A DNA stretch of 64,000 bases from Nyssa sinensis (lineage: Eukaryota > Streptophyta > Magnoliopsida > Cornales > Nyssaceae), in contig CM018032.1 in NCBI GenBank assembly GCA_008638375.1, positions 60,060,422 through 60,124,421 of the forward strand. The letters are read 5' to 3'. How positions within the stretch are numbered: the first letter of the stretch is position 1; every line of letters begins with the position of its first letter. A program made the position numbers and the translations under genes. Shown piece after piece: positions 1-9,740 of the stretch. The notes under the pieces are model-generated. The model searched no databases. It was not told the DNA's origin and worked only from the letters and a program-made list of their open reading frames with translations.

Positions 1-260
1 GTGAAAATCATGATCCCAGGATCGTCTAATAATTATTCAGCAAAGGGTCCACTCAGTGTCATCTCTTTGAATGATGATACTATCCTTCTTCTCTTGGTCC
101 CAAGAAATTGCTTAATAATTGTTTAGCAAAACGATCTCACATCAAAACCATGATCCCAGGATCACCTAATAATTACTCAGCAAAGGGACCACTCTCTTTG
201 AATGATAATATTGCCTTTTTTAGTCACTTAATAATTGTTTGGCAGAAGGACCACGTCGTG
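1..260. repeat. imperfect direct repeat at window edge
   Basis: A block starting catgatcccaggatc and running through a cagcaaaggg motif occurs at about 8-59 and again at about 148-198, a period of about 140 bp with substitutions. A shared phrase (ctctttgaatgat) follows each. No coding signal is seen. It could be a short tandem duplication or the edge of a repeat that extends beyond the window. Confidence 0.5.
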
Positions 261-703
261 CCAATTATTTGAATTACAATATTGCCCTTTCTCTCTTTAT
301 TAGTAGTATTCCCTTGAATTATGAGCTCATTGGGTTTTATTTTTAATTTTTAGATAAATTATACAAACAAATTTTTGATAATTATATTAATTTTTTGTAC
401 TTTACTTGATAAATTATCACAGTCCAGTTTAGTTGACCCATTTGTGCCAATGTGTCGGTTCGTACTATCATTCGTGTCGTGCTCGTGTCAATCATGCCGA
501 GGAAAGCTTAGGCTAGCTTGGCCCGTGCCACTATTTGTGTCATTCTTGTGTTGATCTCTCACTTTTTTTTATTTTCAATTACTAATATGGATCGTGATTT
601 TTTTAAACTTATTTACTTACTTTAAAAATTATTAAATGTCATAATTTTTATTGGTCTGATTATAAATCATTATTTTTTATTTTGTTATTTGTTATTATAA
701 TAT

Positions 704-1130
704 TGGGTAAATTACACTGACTTTTTTTGAGATTTATGACGATTACACAGACTTCTCTTAAAGTTTATGAAATTATATTGACTTTCTCTACTTTACCTAT
801 AATATATAAATTTCATATTATTTTTTTAATTTTTTAAATTTTGACTAATTTTTTTTCATTTTTCAAATAAATATTGATAAAAATCTTAAATTTATTTTTA
901 TTTTATATAAAAATAAGTTATTTATCTTAAATTTATTTTCAAATAAAAAATAGAAAAATCTTTAAAAAAAATTGGTCAAAATTAGAAAAATGCAAAAATA
1001 AATAATAAAATTGGTAGTTTCGTTATTTTGAAAAAACGAATTGATAGGAAGGAAGTATATGTATATTGTCCGATAAAATAAAAAAAATCAGTATAATTTC
1101 AAAAATTTCAAAAAATGTCAGTAAAACAAA
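704..1130. repeat. dispersed AT-rich repeat with MITE-like ends, copy 1
   Basis: It begins gggtaaattacactgac, continues with AT-rich sequence, and closes near cagtataatttc and gtcagtaaaac, so the ends look like degenerate inverted repeats of one another. Related sequence occurs at about 62340-62635 (ending gtcaatgtaatttacc) and about 63450-63870. Being found three times with related ends suggests a non-autonomous DNA transposon family. Exact boundaries and target-site duplications cannot be fixed by eye. Confidence 0.4.
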
Positions 1131-1518
1131 CAGGCCCAAATCTCGGGTAAACTTTTTCTTGACCATTTAATATGTTTTTTTTTTTCCAACTCCAAACAAA
1201 CCCACCAAAAAAAAAAAACCTGAAACTGAAAACGGATTGGGCTTTTTAATGAAACATTTTATTGTCGTTGTTCTCAGACGAAGTTGAACAATAAGATAAT
1301 GCTCGGGAAGGATATGTAGTTTTTTGGCTCAAGTTTGTTTGACTGTGGTTATGGTTTCTATTGGCCAAAGTTAGCATGCTAAGTTTTTGTGTGTTTGGTG
1401 GTACATAGATGGTCTAGTAGCACCTGCTTATTCCTTGTTTTGCTAGATGGTACATATTGATAGATGCTTTATGATTGATTAGACAAACTTCCAGTTGATC
1501 TACTTTTATGAGTTGGTG
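1131..1518. other. intergenic, no gene seen
   Basis: AT-rich sequence with poly-A and poly-T runs between the dispersed repeat and the LTR element. No open frame with protein-like content and no RNA gene is recognisable. Confidence 0.5.
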
Positions 1519-1523
1519 AAGAT

Positions 1524-1651
1524 TATTGAAAATTTGGAGGCCCAACTCTCAATTAGCTCATCCTTAAAACTCAAGTGTTAAGGAGAGGTAGAGAGGACCC
1601 TTATATACAGACCAAAGGAGCTAGAGACGGGCGATGTGGGACACTCCAACA
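1524..1651 (-). repeat. downstream LTR of the TRIM-like element
   Basis: This 128-bp LTR matches 4772-4898 in the same orientation, with a few substitutions. It contains a TATATAAG-like promoter box and starts with the TGTTGGAGTGTCCC phrase common in plant LTRs. The two LTRs differ at several positions, so the insertion is not very recent. Confidence 0.75.
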
Positions 1652-1799
1652 CGCCTCTTGGATTACATCGCGTGTCTCAACGAAGCTCAGATGGGCGCGC
1701 CCCGACTCCTCTAGCCCAAAGTTAGGCTCTGGCCTGGCTCTGATACCATATTGAAAAATTTGGTATTGACAGCTCTCTATTGCCAGCTTTCTTACCATG

Positions 1800-3188
1800 T
1801 CAAGACCTGCACAATCTTTGTAAAGCACGAAGCTCAGCAGTCATGGCCTCGCGCCAATGAGAGTGGCGGATAGTAGTAGTATAGCAAGAGGGTTCAGGAG
1901 AAGAGGTAAGAGCATGCAAGTAAGTAATATGGGAGGGGGAAAAACGGGAATATGAAAGGAAAGCAGACAAAGGATGAGTAGTACCTGAAGTCGGTGAAGC
2001 AGGTGTAGATGCCGTGGGCTCTGCATGTAAGGTGGGACAAACATAGTCGTGAAGATAGGCAGGGCGAGTAATAGTGCGGCGAGGGCGAGGAGCTGGTGGA
2101 GAGGGACTGGGCAATGTCACGGGGGTCGGGGAATCAGGAGAGACAGGAGAGTCAGAGGGGGCCGGAGGTGCAGGGGACATAAGAGGTTCGGGAACGGGAA
2201 GAGGAACGATAGGGGTGGGGAGAGGTGGAGGGTCATGGAGATCTTGGAAAGGAAAAATGTGTTCGTGAAAAGTGACATCGCGGGAGTAGAAGACAGACTG
2301 AGTCTGGAGATTGTAGAGCTTGTAGGCTTTATGGGTGCTCTGGTAGCCAAGGAAGACGCATTTAGTGGCACGGGGAGAAAATTTGTCGCGGTGAGCGCGG
2401 AGAGTTTGGGCATAACAAAGGCAACCGAATACGCGAAGGTGCTCATAACTAGGAATTTTATGAAATAAAATTTCAAAAGGGGATTTATTTTGGAGAGTGC
2501 GGCTAGGGGTGCGGTTGATGAGATAGGTGGCGGTGAGCACACAATCACCCCAAAAAGATAGAGGTAAGTGGGCTTGAAAACGAAGACTGCGGGCAACATT
2601 TAGAAGGTGCCGGTGTTTACGCTCCGCAACGCCATTTTGTTGGGGAGTGTCAACACAGGTACGTTCATGAATGATGCCGTGTTTGTGTAGGTAGGTTTGA
2701 AATGGCTGGGAAAGAAATTCTTGTCCATTATCAGTTCTAAGAATGTGGACAGTGGTGTTAAATTGATTTTGGACAAGGGCAAAAAAATGCGTTAAATGGG
2801 TGTAGACCTCAGATTTAAAACGCATAAGATATACCCATGTGGTACGGGAAAAATCATCAACAATTGTGAGAAAATAATGAGCGCCACATAAGGATGCCGT
2901 GCGATAACCCCCCCAAATATCACAAAAAATGTGATGAAAACGAGAACCACTTTTATTGGCAGAATTGGAAAAAGGTAATCTAGTATGTTTAGAACGGGCA
3001 CAAACATCACATTCAGAAAGAGTACATGGGGAATTAAAAATACTGGGAATGGTAAAACTAGAGGGGTGACCTAGACGGTGATGCCATAAGGTCTTATTCG
3101 CAGTGGTTTGAGCAGCAAAAATGACAGGAGATTCGGGGCGGTACACGTAGAGCCCATTGCATAAATCAGTCGCTCCAATCGGCTTCAT
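1800..3188 (-). pseudogene. Copia integrase part of the same polyprotein, 3' truncated
   Basis: This is in the same frame as the gag part and separated from the upstream stretch by a second TAA (3192-3194). It shows the GAG-pre-integrase HHCC pattern ([10 protein letters not shown], then CDVCARSK). The integrase core follows with its acidic residues in [14 protein letters not shown] and [11 protein letters not shown] proline-rich linker and WREAMTAEL come next, the point at which reverse transcriptase normally begins. The frame then runs into inverted LTR sequence and stops. Reverse transcriptase and RNase H are missing. Confidence 0.85.
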
Positions 3189-3431
3189 CGATTAAGAGTC
3201 CTGAAATGAACAAGAATTAGAAGAAAAAGTAATAAGACAAGAATTATGGAGTGCAATTTGAGAGACAGAAAGTAAATTAAAGGAGAGAAGTGGAACATAA
3301 AAAACATTATGTAATGTGAGAGAGGGAGAGAGTCGACAAGAACCCAAGCCTTCGGCTGGGATATCTTGTCCTGTTGGAAGCCGAATACGGTGAGGAGTGG
3401 CAAGGGGCTTCAAATCGGCAAGGGCAGCATG

Positions 3432-4499
3432 TTAGTGACAGATGTGGTGACTCGCACCACTGTCCACCACCCAATGAAGGCACCGATTGAAGGTAAAATC
3501 AGATGGGGGGAAGAGATTACCAGCAAAGGATGCAGGGGATGGGTCAATCGGTGCAGACGACGGTGCTAGGAGGTTGAGAAGCTTCTGATACAGCTCTGGA
3601 GGAAGAGAAACAAGGTTGGCCGACGACGAAGGAGGGAGTGAGACCGAATTTGCAGCCGACGGAGGTGGACCTAAGAGAGATGGCCGTGATTTGGTGGTGC
3701 GAGGCTCTCGGCCTGGAGGGTACCCAATGAGGGTCCAACAACGGTCACGCGTATGGCCATCTTTGCCGCATGCGGTGCATTTCAGAGGAGGACGGGGGCG
3801 AGTGGCGGTGCGGGTAGCCATGGCCATGGTCTCAGACGACGGCGGTTGGAGATTGAGAAGCCTCTGTTGCTCTTCTTGAAACAGGATGGAGAAAACCTTG
3901 CCAATAGAGGGAAGCGGATCCATGGCCAGAATTTGGGTGCGAAGAGGGGCAAAGGAATCATTAAGCCCAAGGAGAAATTGGAAAACCCGTTCATCATCAG
4001 CTTGGCGTTGCATGTCTTTGGGGTCAGTTGCGGGTTGGAGATGGCTAAGTTCATCCCACAGCTGTTTGATTTGGTTGAAATAGTCATGGACAGAGTTCGT
4101 GGTTTGGTGCAAGGAGGAAAGAGCACGTTTTAGGTGATATATGCGGGCATTGTTCCCATGACAGAAACGGGAAGAGAGGTCGAGCCAGACAGCGCGGGGA
4201 TCGGTATGATATTCGAGGGAATTGGCGAGGGAAGGGCTGATGGAGTTGAGGATCCAGGTAAGAACCATATCTTTGGTTTGATTCCACTGAGTATATTCTG
4301 GTTTGGTAGGGTCAGGAGGGAGAAGGGTGCCATCGATAAAACCAAGTTTATTCTTGGCATTAAGGGCTCTGGTTATGGATTTTTGCCATTTGGGGTAGTT
4401 GTCGCCTGTGAGAATGCCATGGACAAGGATTAAACTAGGAGAGTCGGAAGGGTGGAGAAGATAAGAGGAGGGAATGGGTGGCGTGGTGGTCTCCGCCAT
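3432..4499 (-). pseudogene. Copia gag-protease part of a broken polyprotein
   Basis: A 355-residue open frame starts 36 bp after the LTR. The N-terminal half is the Copia gag/UBN2 type (residues about 20-200). A CCHC zinc knuckle (CTACGKDGHTRDRC) lies near residues 238-251. The aspartic protease signature VDSGASHH comes just before a TAA stop at 3432-3434. Beyond the stop the same frame continues with typical Copia sequence (PHRIRLPTG, then LHNVFYVP), so the stop is a nonsense change and not a natural end. In the family, gag packages the RNA and the protease cleaves the polyprotein. Here it is a remnant. Confidence 0.85.
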
Positions 4500-4535
4500 G
4501 GAAGAGTGGCTGGATCTGTTGTTAGGCTGATACCA

Positions 4536-4730
4536 TGTTAAGAAGAAAGAAGGAATGGAAATTGTATATATTTCATATTGAGCTTTACAAATAAATAGAT
4601 GTACAGTGAGCTAAGTAAGGGAAGGAAAATAAACTAAGGTCAACGGAATCCTAAAATTAAGCTAATTACAAAGATTGTGCAGGTCTTGACATGGTAAGAA
4701 AGCTGGCAATAGAGAGCTTTCTTCTTAACA
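4536..4730 (-). repeat. 5' LTR of the Copia element (195 bp)
   Basis: On the minus strand it begins TGTTAAGAAGAAAG and ends CTTCTTAACA, the TG...CA pattern with short inverted ends. It is followed directly by a primer-binding site. Its first roughly 60 bp reappear inverted at 1764-1823 at the other end of the element, with a small deletion there. Confidence 0.85.
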
Positions 4731-4903
4731 TTTGGAGGCCCAACTCCCAATTAGCTCATCCTTAACACCCATATTGAAATTTGGAGGCCCAACTCCCAAT
4801 TAGCTCATCCTTAAAATCCAGGTATTAAGGAGAGGTAGAGAGGGCCTTTATATATAGACCAGAGAAGCTAGAGACGGGCGATGTGGGACACTCCAACAAA
4901 GAT

Positions 4904-4982
4904 GATGGTTTCATAACCACACGTCTTGGATTCAACTCTCTTTAAGACTGGCCTGATTCATACAGTTTACGAGACTTTGGAA
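4904..4982. other. junction between TRIM element and inverted-repeat arm
   Basis: Short unique sequence right of the TRIM target-site duplication. Only a weak match (gatggtt...ataacc, 4904-4918) to the far right end of the opposite arm (37281-37293) is seen, so the repeat may once have reached this far. Confidence 0.4.
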
Positions 4983-5441
4983 CTCAATTAATTCAAGTAA
5001 AAAATTAGAACTGAATCCCAATATTTTTTCTCTATATTATAATTACATATATATATATATATATATATAGTTTTTGATAATCGAATATCCGACACAATTA
5101 TGTCGACTAACTCCAAGACTTACACTAAATACTTCCTCAGACATGTCGGTTAATCTCAAACTTGTGTGCATAAACGTTGTTCCAAAAAAATTGATAACAC
5201 TAGTGCAAGTTAAAACACAAATCTAATGTTTTATAATTACATATATAGAGTTAATGCCACTAAAAGGCTCTCATGGCTCCAACTAAATGTCACATGCATG
5301 GCCCTAATTATCAGTGATCACTGCAATATTTAGCAATGTGAAAAATGAAATGCTAACATAATTTGACAAAGAATTCGGAGAACAACTTGAACATCATTGC
5401 ATCCTCTTAGGACATCTGCCATACAGCTTAGGCTGTCTATT

Positions 5442-6473
5442 GAGCAGTCCTAGGGGGCCACTCTCCATCTCTATGGAATCACATCGAGATTTTAAAAAAA
5501 AAAAAAATCAAGTGTGCGACAATATTATGATTGGGTATTAACGTAGAATTCACGTGAATCCTACATTAATATTAATATTTTATTAATTATCATACTGTGC
5601 GATGGTACCACTGAACTTTTTTTTCATTGAGACCATTACCTCTTTGGTCAACCTTGCATTTACTTTAAAAAAGGGAAAGAACAGCAAGTAAGAAAGGAAA
5701 TTGGCAAGGAACCAATTTTTCAGTACAAACAGAAAGCAAATAACAGAGATAAGTATACTGCCAAACTCCAGCTCATTCAACAAAATGAAGCAAAAATAAA
5801 TCACCTCAACAATCAGCAACAGTTCAAAAGAATCTCATAGATTCTTGTAGGAAACTTACTTCATGATGTTCTGTTACCTCATGGGAGGTGCTATCTCAAC
5901 AAAAATTTCGTAAGGAGATATTGATTTGATCTCGCAATTCCTGTTAGGTTACTAGCAATAGCTTTAGGCTTTTCAAGGCTTGACAAATCCTTTGCAGTTG
6001 TTTTCACTATTTTCACTATTCCATCATCTTGCGTGTCAGTAGCTTCTACCCCAGATTCTTCAATAATACTCTTCATCTTCTTCCCACCAGAACCGATAGT
6101 ACGGTTAATTTTCTCTAGTTGGACCTTCATAACATGAATCAGAGGCGCAAACTTAGAAAGGATTTTGAAGGGCGAGGTGAGCATTTCAACAGCTCAGCAA
6201 GAATACGCTTTCTGTCATCTATTGCTTGTTGGAGTGCTTGCTCCATAATTGGTAAAGAAACCTATTATAAATACTAGCGATCATCCACATTACATCCTCG
6301 TACCTCTTCCCAAAAAATGAAGACTTTTCTCTATCTTCTTCCGTTTCCGTCTCTGTTTCTAATGTTTTTAGTTGAGGACATAGGTCTCCTTCGATATAGA
6401 AATTTTTTATTTTCTTCAATAGAGGCTCCATTGTGCAAAAACGAAAATTTCTCTACCGGAGGAGGTGCTGAAC
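5442..6473. mobile_element. left-arm-only insertion carrying a PNPase gene fragment
   Basis: Opposite-arm sequence runs straight from a gcttaggctgt motif into the RNase remnant, whereas here about 1.03 kb intervenes. The motif ctatt stands at both borders (5437-5441 and 6474-6478), a possible 5-bp target-site duplication. The insert contains a minus-strand fragment of polynucleotide phosphorylase. No clear terminal inverted repeat or transposase is seen, so a gene-capturing DNA transposon or a filler insertion are both possible. Confidence 0.55.
5877..6251 (-). pseudogene. PNP2: polynucleotide phosphorylase (mitochondrial type) KH-domain fragment
   Basis: Read on the minus strand from about 6251, the translation matches the end of the second RNase PH domain, the KH domain and the start of the S1 domain of plant PNPase. 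It reads [20 protein letters not shown], then after a frameshift [10 protein letters not shown], the KH GxxG loop as [29 protein letters not shown], and [10 protein letters not shown] plus FVEIAP. About ten residues around the usual VGDIYR are missing and the frame ends in a stop. The full enzyme, a 3'-to-5' exoribonuclease of about 950 residues, is not present. No introns interrupt the fragment, so it may be one captured exon or retrocopied sequence. Confidence 0.8.
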
Positions 6474-7190
6474 CTATTAGTTTTGATGCACCAAAACCCC
6501 TTCACCACCTTCAATTAGTACAAACCTGGCCTGTCACACATTGCTTGATGCCAAAAGTGACATGTATAAAACCGTTGCCAAAGAACTTCACATTACATGG
6601 CCTCTGGCCAGCCAATGAAAATGGAAAATCACTGCTGAATTGCGGAAGCAAAAATCTCAGTTCTGTGATAAGTTTTGCTCCTCTTTCAACTCTTTCTTTG
6701 TTTTGAATTGGATGAAAATCCTTTTATCATTTTGATATCTCTTGTATGCACAGTTTAAAAAACTAAGACATGATCTTGAAGCAACTTGGCCATCTATCGA
6801 AGAAAAATACTCTAGCGAGTCTTTCTGGCAACATGAATGGAACTCTCACGGTTCCTGTTCGGAAAAAAGTGCTTACCTCTGCTTGAATACTTCAAGTTCG
6901 CTATTAGAGAAAAAAACAAAATCAACCTGTTGGAAACACTAAGAGATGCCAATATCAAACCCAATAACAACACTTTTCTTGATAACTCTATGCTTATTGA
7001 TATCGTGAAAAATGTCACTGCCAATCTCTCTTATGTTTCATGCAAGAGCCCAAAAAACATTACTCTACTCTATGAAATTTATATTTGTCTCAATTTTACT
7101 ACTAGAGAATATATCTCATGCCCACGGAACAGGGCTTCAAAGGGTTGTGGCATGAAATTTCCTATTTCCTATTGTGTAAGTTGTTCGATT
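6474..7190 (+). pseudogene. S-RNase-like (T2 RNase) pseudogene, left arm
   Basis: The T2 ribonuclease fold is recognisable: LQLVQTWPVTHC near the N-terminus, CAS I as FTLHGLWPAN, an intron of about 90 bp (about 6663-6751, ending tgcacag) at the same place as in the intact gene, CAS II as FWQHEWNSHGSC, and a C-terminal part with LYEIYICL and EYISCP. Defects: no signal peptide or plausible start (the 5' part is replaced by the inserted segment), and two +1 insertions just after CAS II (about 6862-6885) throw the C-terminal half out of frame. Both catalytic histidines are still encoded. The open stretch from 6317 reads from inserted DNA into the remnant, so its N-terminus is not a real leader. 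It is convergent with the F-box gene. Confidence 0.85.
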
Positions 7191-8259
7191 TTGTTCCATA
7201 CTTTTTTTTTGTTGAATAATATCAGGCCTTGACATTAATGACCAGTCAAATCTCTAGTAATTCTAAGGGAGACTTGAACTCGAGAACTTAAAAGTCTTTC
7301 CTTAACTTTTACTTTTTTTTTTATTGTGCTAAATTAATTTTATTTAAAATTTCATGTAATTTTATGCTGCGTTTGATACCAATTAAGATAAATTTTACAT
7401 AAAAAAACAAGAGCTTAGAGTCATCCTACCATATATTAAGTGTACTAATGAAAGCAGTATTCTACTAGTGCTTTCTTACTTGAAATCAATGAATATTTCC
7501 TCTCTTTGTTTCAAGGGATTTTTACTTCATTTGCATCTTTACATAATTGAGATTTGGGAACATTTTGATCACACTGGAATTCTAGAGCTCAATTACTATG
7601 GTTGCCTTTTTCATAAGAACAATAATTCATGATTCATCTCCTTATGCTCATGGGGTGGGACTCATCATCTCGCCCCATCTGAATGCATGGACATCACATG
7701 AACACAAATATATTAATATTCAAATATTACTCTTTTCACAATCAATTACTTGGTCCCCTGTAGCTGCAAATCAACACTTGAATCTCTAATTACTTAGTGT
7801 CACGTGAAGCAAATCGCATGAAACTTAATCAAGTCTATGTCTATGAGTCTCTTCATACTCAAGTCTTGCAATTGGAGAGTCAATAACAGGTTTGATGTGG
7901 AAAATCGGATTTAGAGACCATTCAATTAGGCTAAATGCACACACGCAAATTACAAAAAAAAATTTAAAATTAAAATTATTATTGCAACAATGCTGTATGA
8001 ATCTTAGCATTGAAGGAAACACAAGAAACTTGCATGCATCTACAGCATAATAAACTGAGATCACAAAAATATAATTTTGAGAAGCACATAAATTTGTAAA
8101 AAAAAAAATGAGCTCGATGACAGAGATAAATATCCTCCAAGTATGCATTTAGCTTCTCCTTCTTTTCCCTATTATTCATTATTTCTCCTACAAAGCACAT
8201 GCATAAAGGATACAAGACGCTGAATGAAACCAAAACAATGAAATTCATCTTCAGGCGCT
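7191..8259. other. intergenic between RNase pseudogene and F-box gene, left arm
   Basis: No gene is seen. The stretch mirrors 33879-36127 of the other arm apart from the 1185-bp insertion there. It preserves the empty insertion site (ttacttagtg, around 7789-7798). Short open frames at 7825-8263 are downstream F-box sequence and lack protein-like conservation. Confidence 0.6.
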
Positions 8260-9447
8260 TCATACCTTCTCGTGCCCGAGTGAAAGCAAGTCTGGAAATT
8301 TAACTATGTCTCCTTCATGGCATTCATTCCTTCCCATGATTGAAACTAGACTCTCCTTGTAGAATAAAACTTCAAGGTTATCCTCCTTTCCACGAAATCC
8401 AAGATTCACAAATTCTTGGGTGCCGAGATTATACAAAACCAATTGTGAAGTGCTATTTTCTAGAAAAAGCTCATCAATTTTCCAAAACCCAAGTGGGCTT
8501 CTAACTCCTTGAAGGGGTCCAATAGTTAATTCTTTGGTCCAAAGCCCTTCCTCCTTCATCACCCATATGTAAAAATATTTCTCAACTGCATTTGGACACC
8601 AAATCAACATAGCTATAAAACCATTGTACATGGTGAGCTCTGCATATTCATGTAGCGATTCACAAATATCTGGAGGCCCAGGCATCTCTCCGAAAATCTC
8701 ATTGCTCATGTCAAATGAAAGGATCATATAGTTCTGATCAGGATAGGTATAGGTTCCATCATCTGCATAGGTCGCCCAGTAATAAACTCCATTCAAATAT
8801 GTGTTACCCATAGAATTACGTACGGCGCGACGACCAAATACTCTACGATTCGAAGGCAAAACAACTTCAAGATGCCTCCAAGAATCAGTACTAAGGGTAT
8901 ACACTGAGGCAAATGTAGGGTGGTGTATAGTATCTATTTTCTCATCCCAGAACAACCGCATCCAAATCACCTTGTAATCGTTGGTTAAGGGGTCTAATCC
9001 AAATCCAATGTTGTGGCTGAAGTTGAAAAAATGGGGCGGAAAGTTGTGGTGATCTGTAGGGAGAAGCCTGATTTCTCGAGTGGCGGGATTCCATAGAGCT
9101 AGGTGAGGAAACCAATGGAATATACAAATTATGCCATGAAACGAACCCAACAGAGTTATGTTGTGCTCTGGATAATCATAATCTTGATATACATGGGGTA
9201 CAGTAAGGTTTTCATCTAGTTGGGCGAAATCATATTTTTCCATGACGTAATTGTAATGATATACAACAACACCACGACCAGAATTGTTATGGTCGCAGTG
9301 CTTAGTAATGAAACTAGGGTTTCTAATGAGGGCGTACCACTTTTTGCAAACGGATCTAAATCGCATCAGCGATTTTACGGGAAGCCTTGACAGAATATCA
9401 ATCATCACATCTTCCGGCAGTTGCTGATCGCCATTGTTACTCACCAT
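8260..9447 (-). CDS. SLF: S-locus-type F-box protein (SLF-like), intact copy
   Basis: This is an intron-less 395-residue frame. The F-box lies at residues about 9-50 (LPEDVMIDILSRLPVKSLMR, then FRSVCKKWYALIRNPSF) and would dock to SKP1 in an SCF ubiquitin ligase. Residues about 95-330 form an F-box-associated (FBA) domain with GIICIF and LWNPATREIRLLP, the substrate-recognition part. Length and layout match SLF/SFB pollen determinants, which target non-self S-RNases. The ATG follows a (GA)n leader and the N-terminal motif starts at once, so the start is firm. A near-identical but frameshifted copy lies in the opposite arm. Allocation to the S-locus rests on family resemblance plus linkage to an S-RNase. 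A non-SI FBA F-box gene is the alternative. Confidence 0.85.
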   Translation of the reverse strand: MVSNNGDQQLPEDVMIDILSRLPVKSLMRFRSVCKKWYALIRNPSFITKHCDHNNSGRGVVVYHYNYVMEKYDFAQLDENLTVPHVYQDYDYPEHNITLLGSFHGIICIFHWFPHLALWNPATREIRLLPTDHHNFPPHFFNFSHNIGFGLDPLTNDYKVIWMRLFWDEKIDTIHHPTFASVYTLSTDSWRHLEVVLPSNRRVFGRRAVRNSMGNTYLNGVYYWATYADDGTYTYPDQNYMILSFDMSNEIFGEMPGPPDICESLHEYAELTMYNGFIAMLIWCPNAVEKYFYIWVMKEEGLWTKELTIGPLQGVRSPLGFWKIDELFLENSTSQLVLYNLGTQEFVNLGFRGKEDNLEVLFYKESLVSIMGRNECHEGDIVKFPDLLSLGHEKV

Positions 9448-9740
9448 GGCCTCTCTCTCTCTCTAAATTCACGTGTCCAACTACACAAGAAAGAAATTTG
9501 TAAATAAAAAGGTCATAATCCTAATTTTCAATCAAAAATGAGAATTCATTTCTCTGAAAGCAAATCAAAATAAAAAGCAATAGATTAAATAATTTTCCTC
9601 ATCACAACAGAGGATTGTATGAAATACAAAATATATGAACACCTGTTATTAGGGTTTGCTTTGGGACCCGGGAGCGAGTAGCCTTATGCTTTGATGTCGT
9701 TTAAGATTAACGGGTGAGTATATATACATACACGCGTTTC
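9448..9740 (-). promoter_or_regulatory. F-box upstream region shared by both arms
   Basis: The leader with (GA)n next to the ATG and about 240 bp upstream are conserved with 32460-32692 of the right arm, including aaccctagtaacaggtg-like and cgacatcaaa-like phrases. A TATATATA stretch lies upstream at about 9719-9726. In the right arm the same point has expanded into a long (TA)n tract. The conservation suggests both copies began with the same promoter. Confidence 0.45.

Larger units (their letters stand above)
1764..4730 (-). mobile_element. defective Ty1/Copia retrotransposon nested in the TRIM LTR
   Basis: The element lies between 5-bp duplications tttgg (1759-1763 and 4731-4735). On the minus strand it reads 5' LTR (4730-4536), primer-binding site TGGTATCAGCC (about 4535-4525), gag with zinc knuckle, protease, GAG-pre-integrase and integrase. 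It then stops: reverse transcriptase, RNase H and a normal 3' LTR are absent. The left end is instead about 60 bp of the LTR start in inverted orientation (1764-1823), so both outer ends are U3 ends. The joint falls in a short shared TTACAA/TTTACAA stretch. The polyprotein is one reading frame broken by two TAA stops. It is non-autonomous and cannot encode its own reverse transcription. Confidence 0.85.
1519..4903 (-). mobile_element. TRIM-like LTR retrotransposon split by a Copia insertion
   Basis: On the minus strand the element starts TGTTGGAGTGTCCCACATCG at 4898 and ends ...TTTTCAATA at 1524. It is flanked by the 5-bp target-site duplication aagat (1519-1523 and 4899-4903). The downstream LTR is 1524-1651 (128 bp). 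The upstream LTR is 4731-4898 plus its last 15 bp at 1749-1763, because a Copia element inserted inside it. Next to that piece lies a primer-binding site, TGGTATCAGAGCC (1736-1748, minus), complementary to initiator tRNA-Met. The interior is only about 100 bp with no coding capacity, as in TRIM elements. Without the Copia the element would be about 400 bp. The upstream LTR also holds an internal duplication of about 45 bp (4731-4811). Confidence 0.8.

Noticed and set aside
2049..2468. Plus-strand open frames over the Copia element (also 3366-3879, 3753-4133 and 4134-4433)
   Set aside because: They are antisense shadows of the gag-integrase frame, with arginine/glycine-rich low-complexity translations.
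6317..6470. N-terminal hydrophobic stretch (from Met at 6317) as the signal peptide of the left RNase
   Set aside because: It lies in the 1.03-kb insertion absent from the mirror arm and does not resemble an RNase leader; the RNase match starts only at about 6484.
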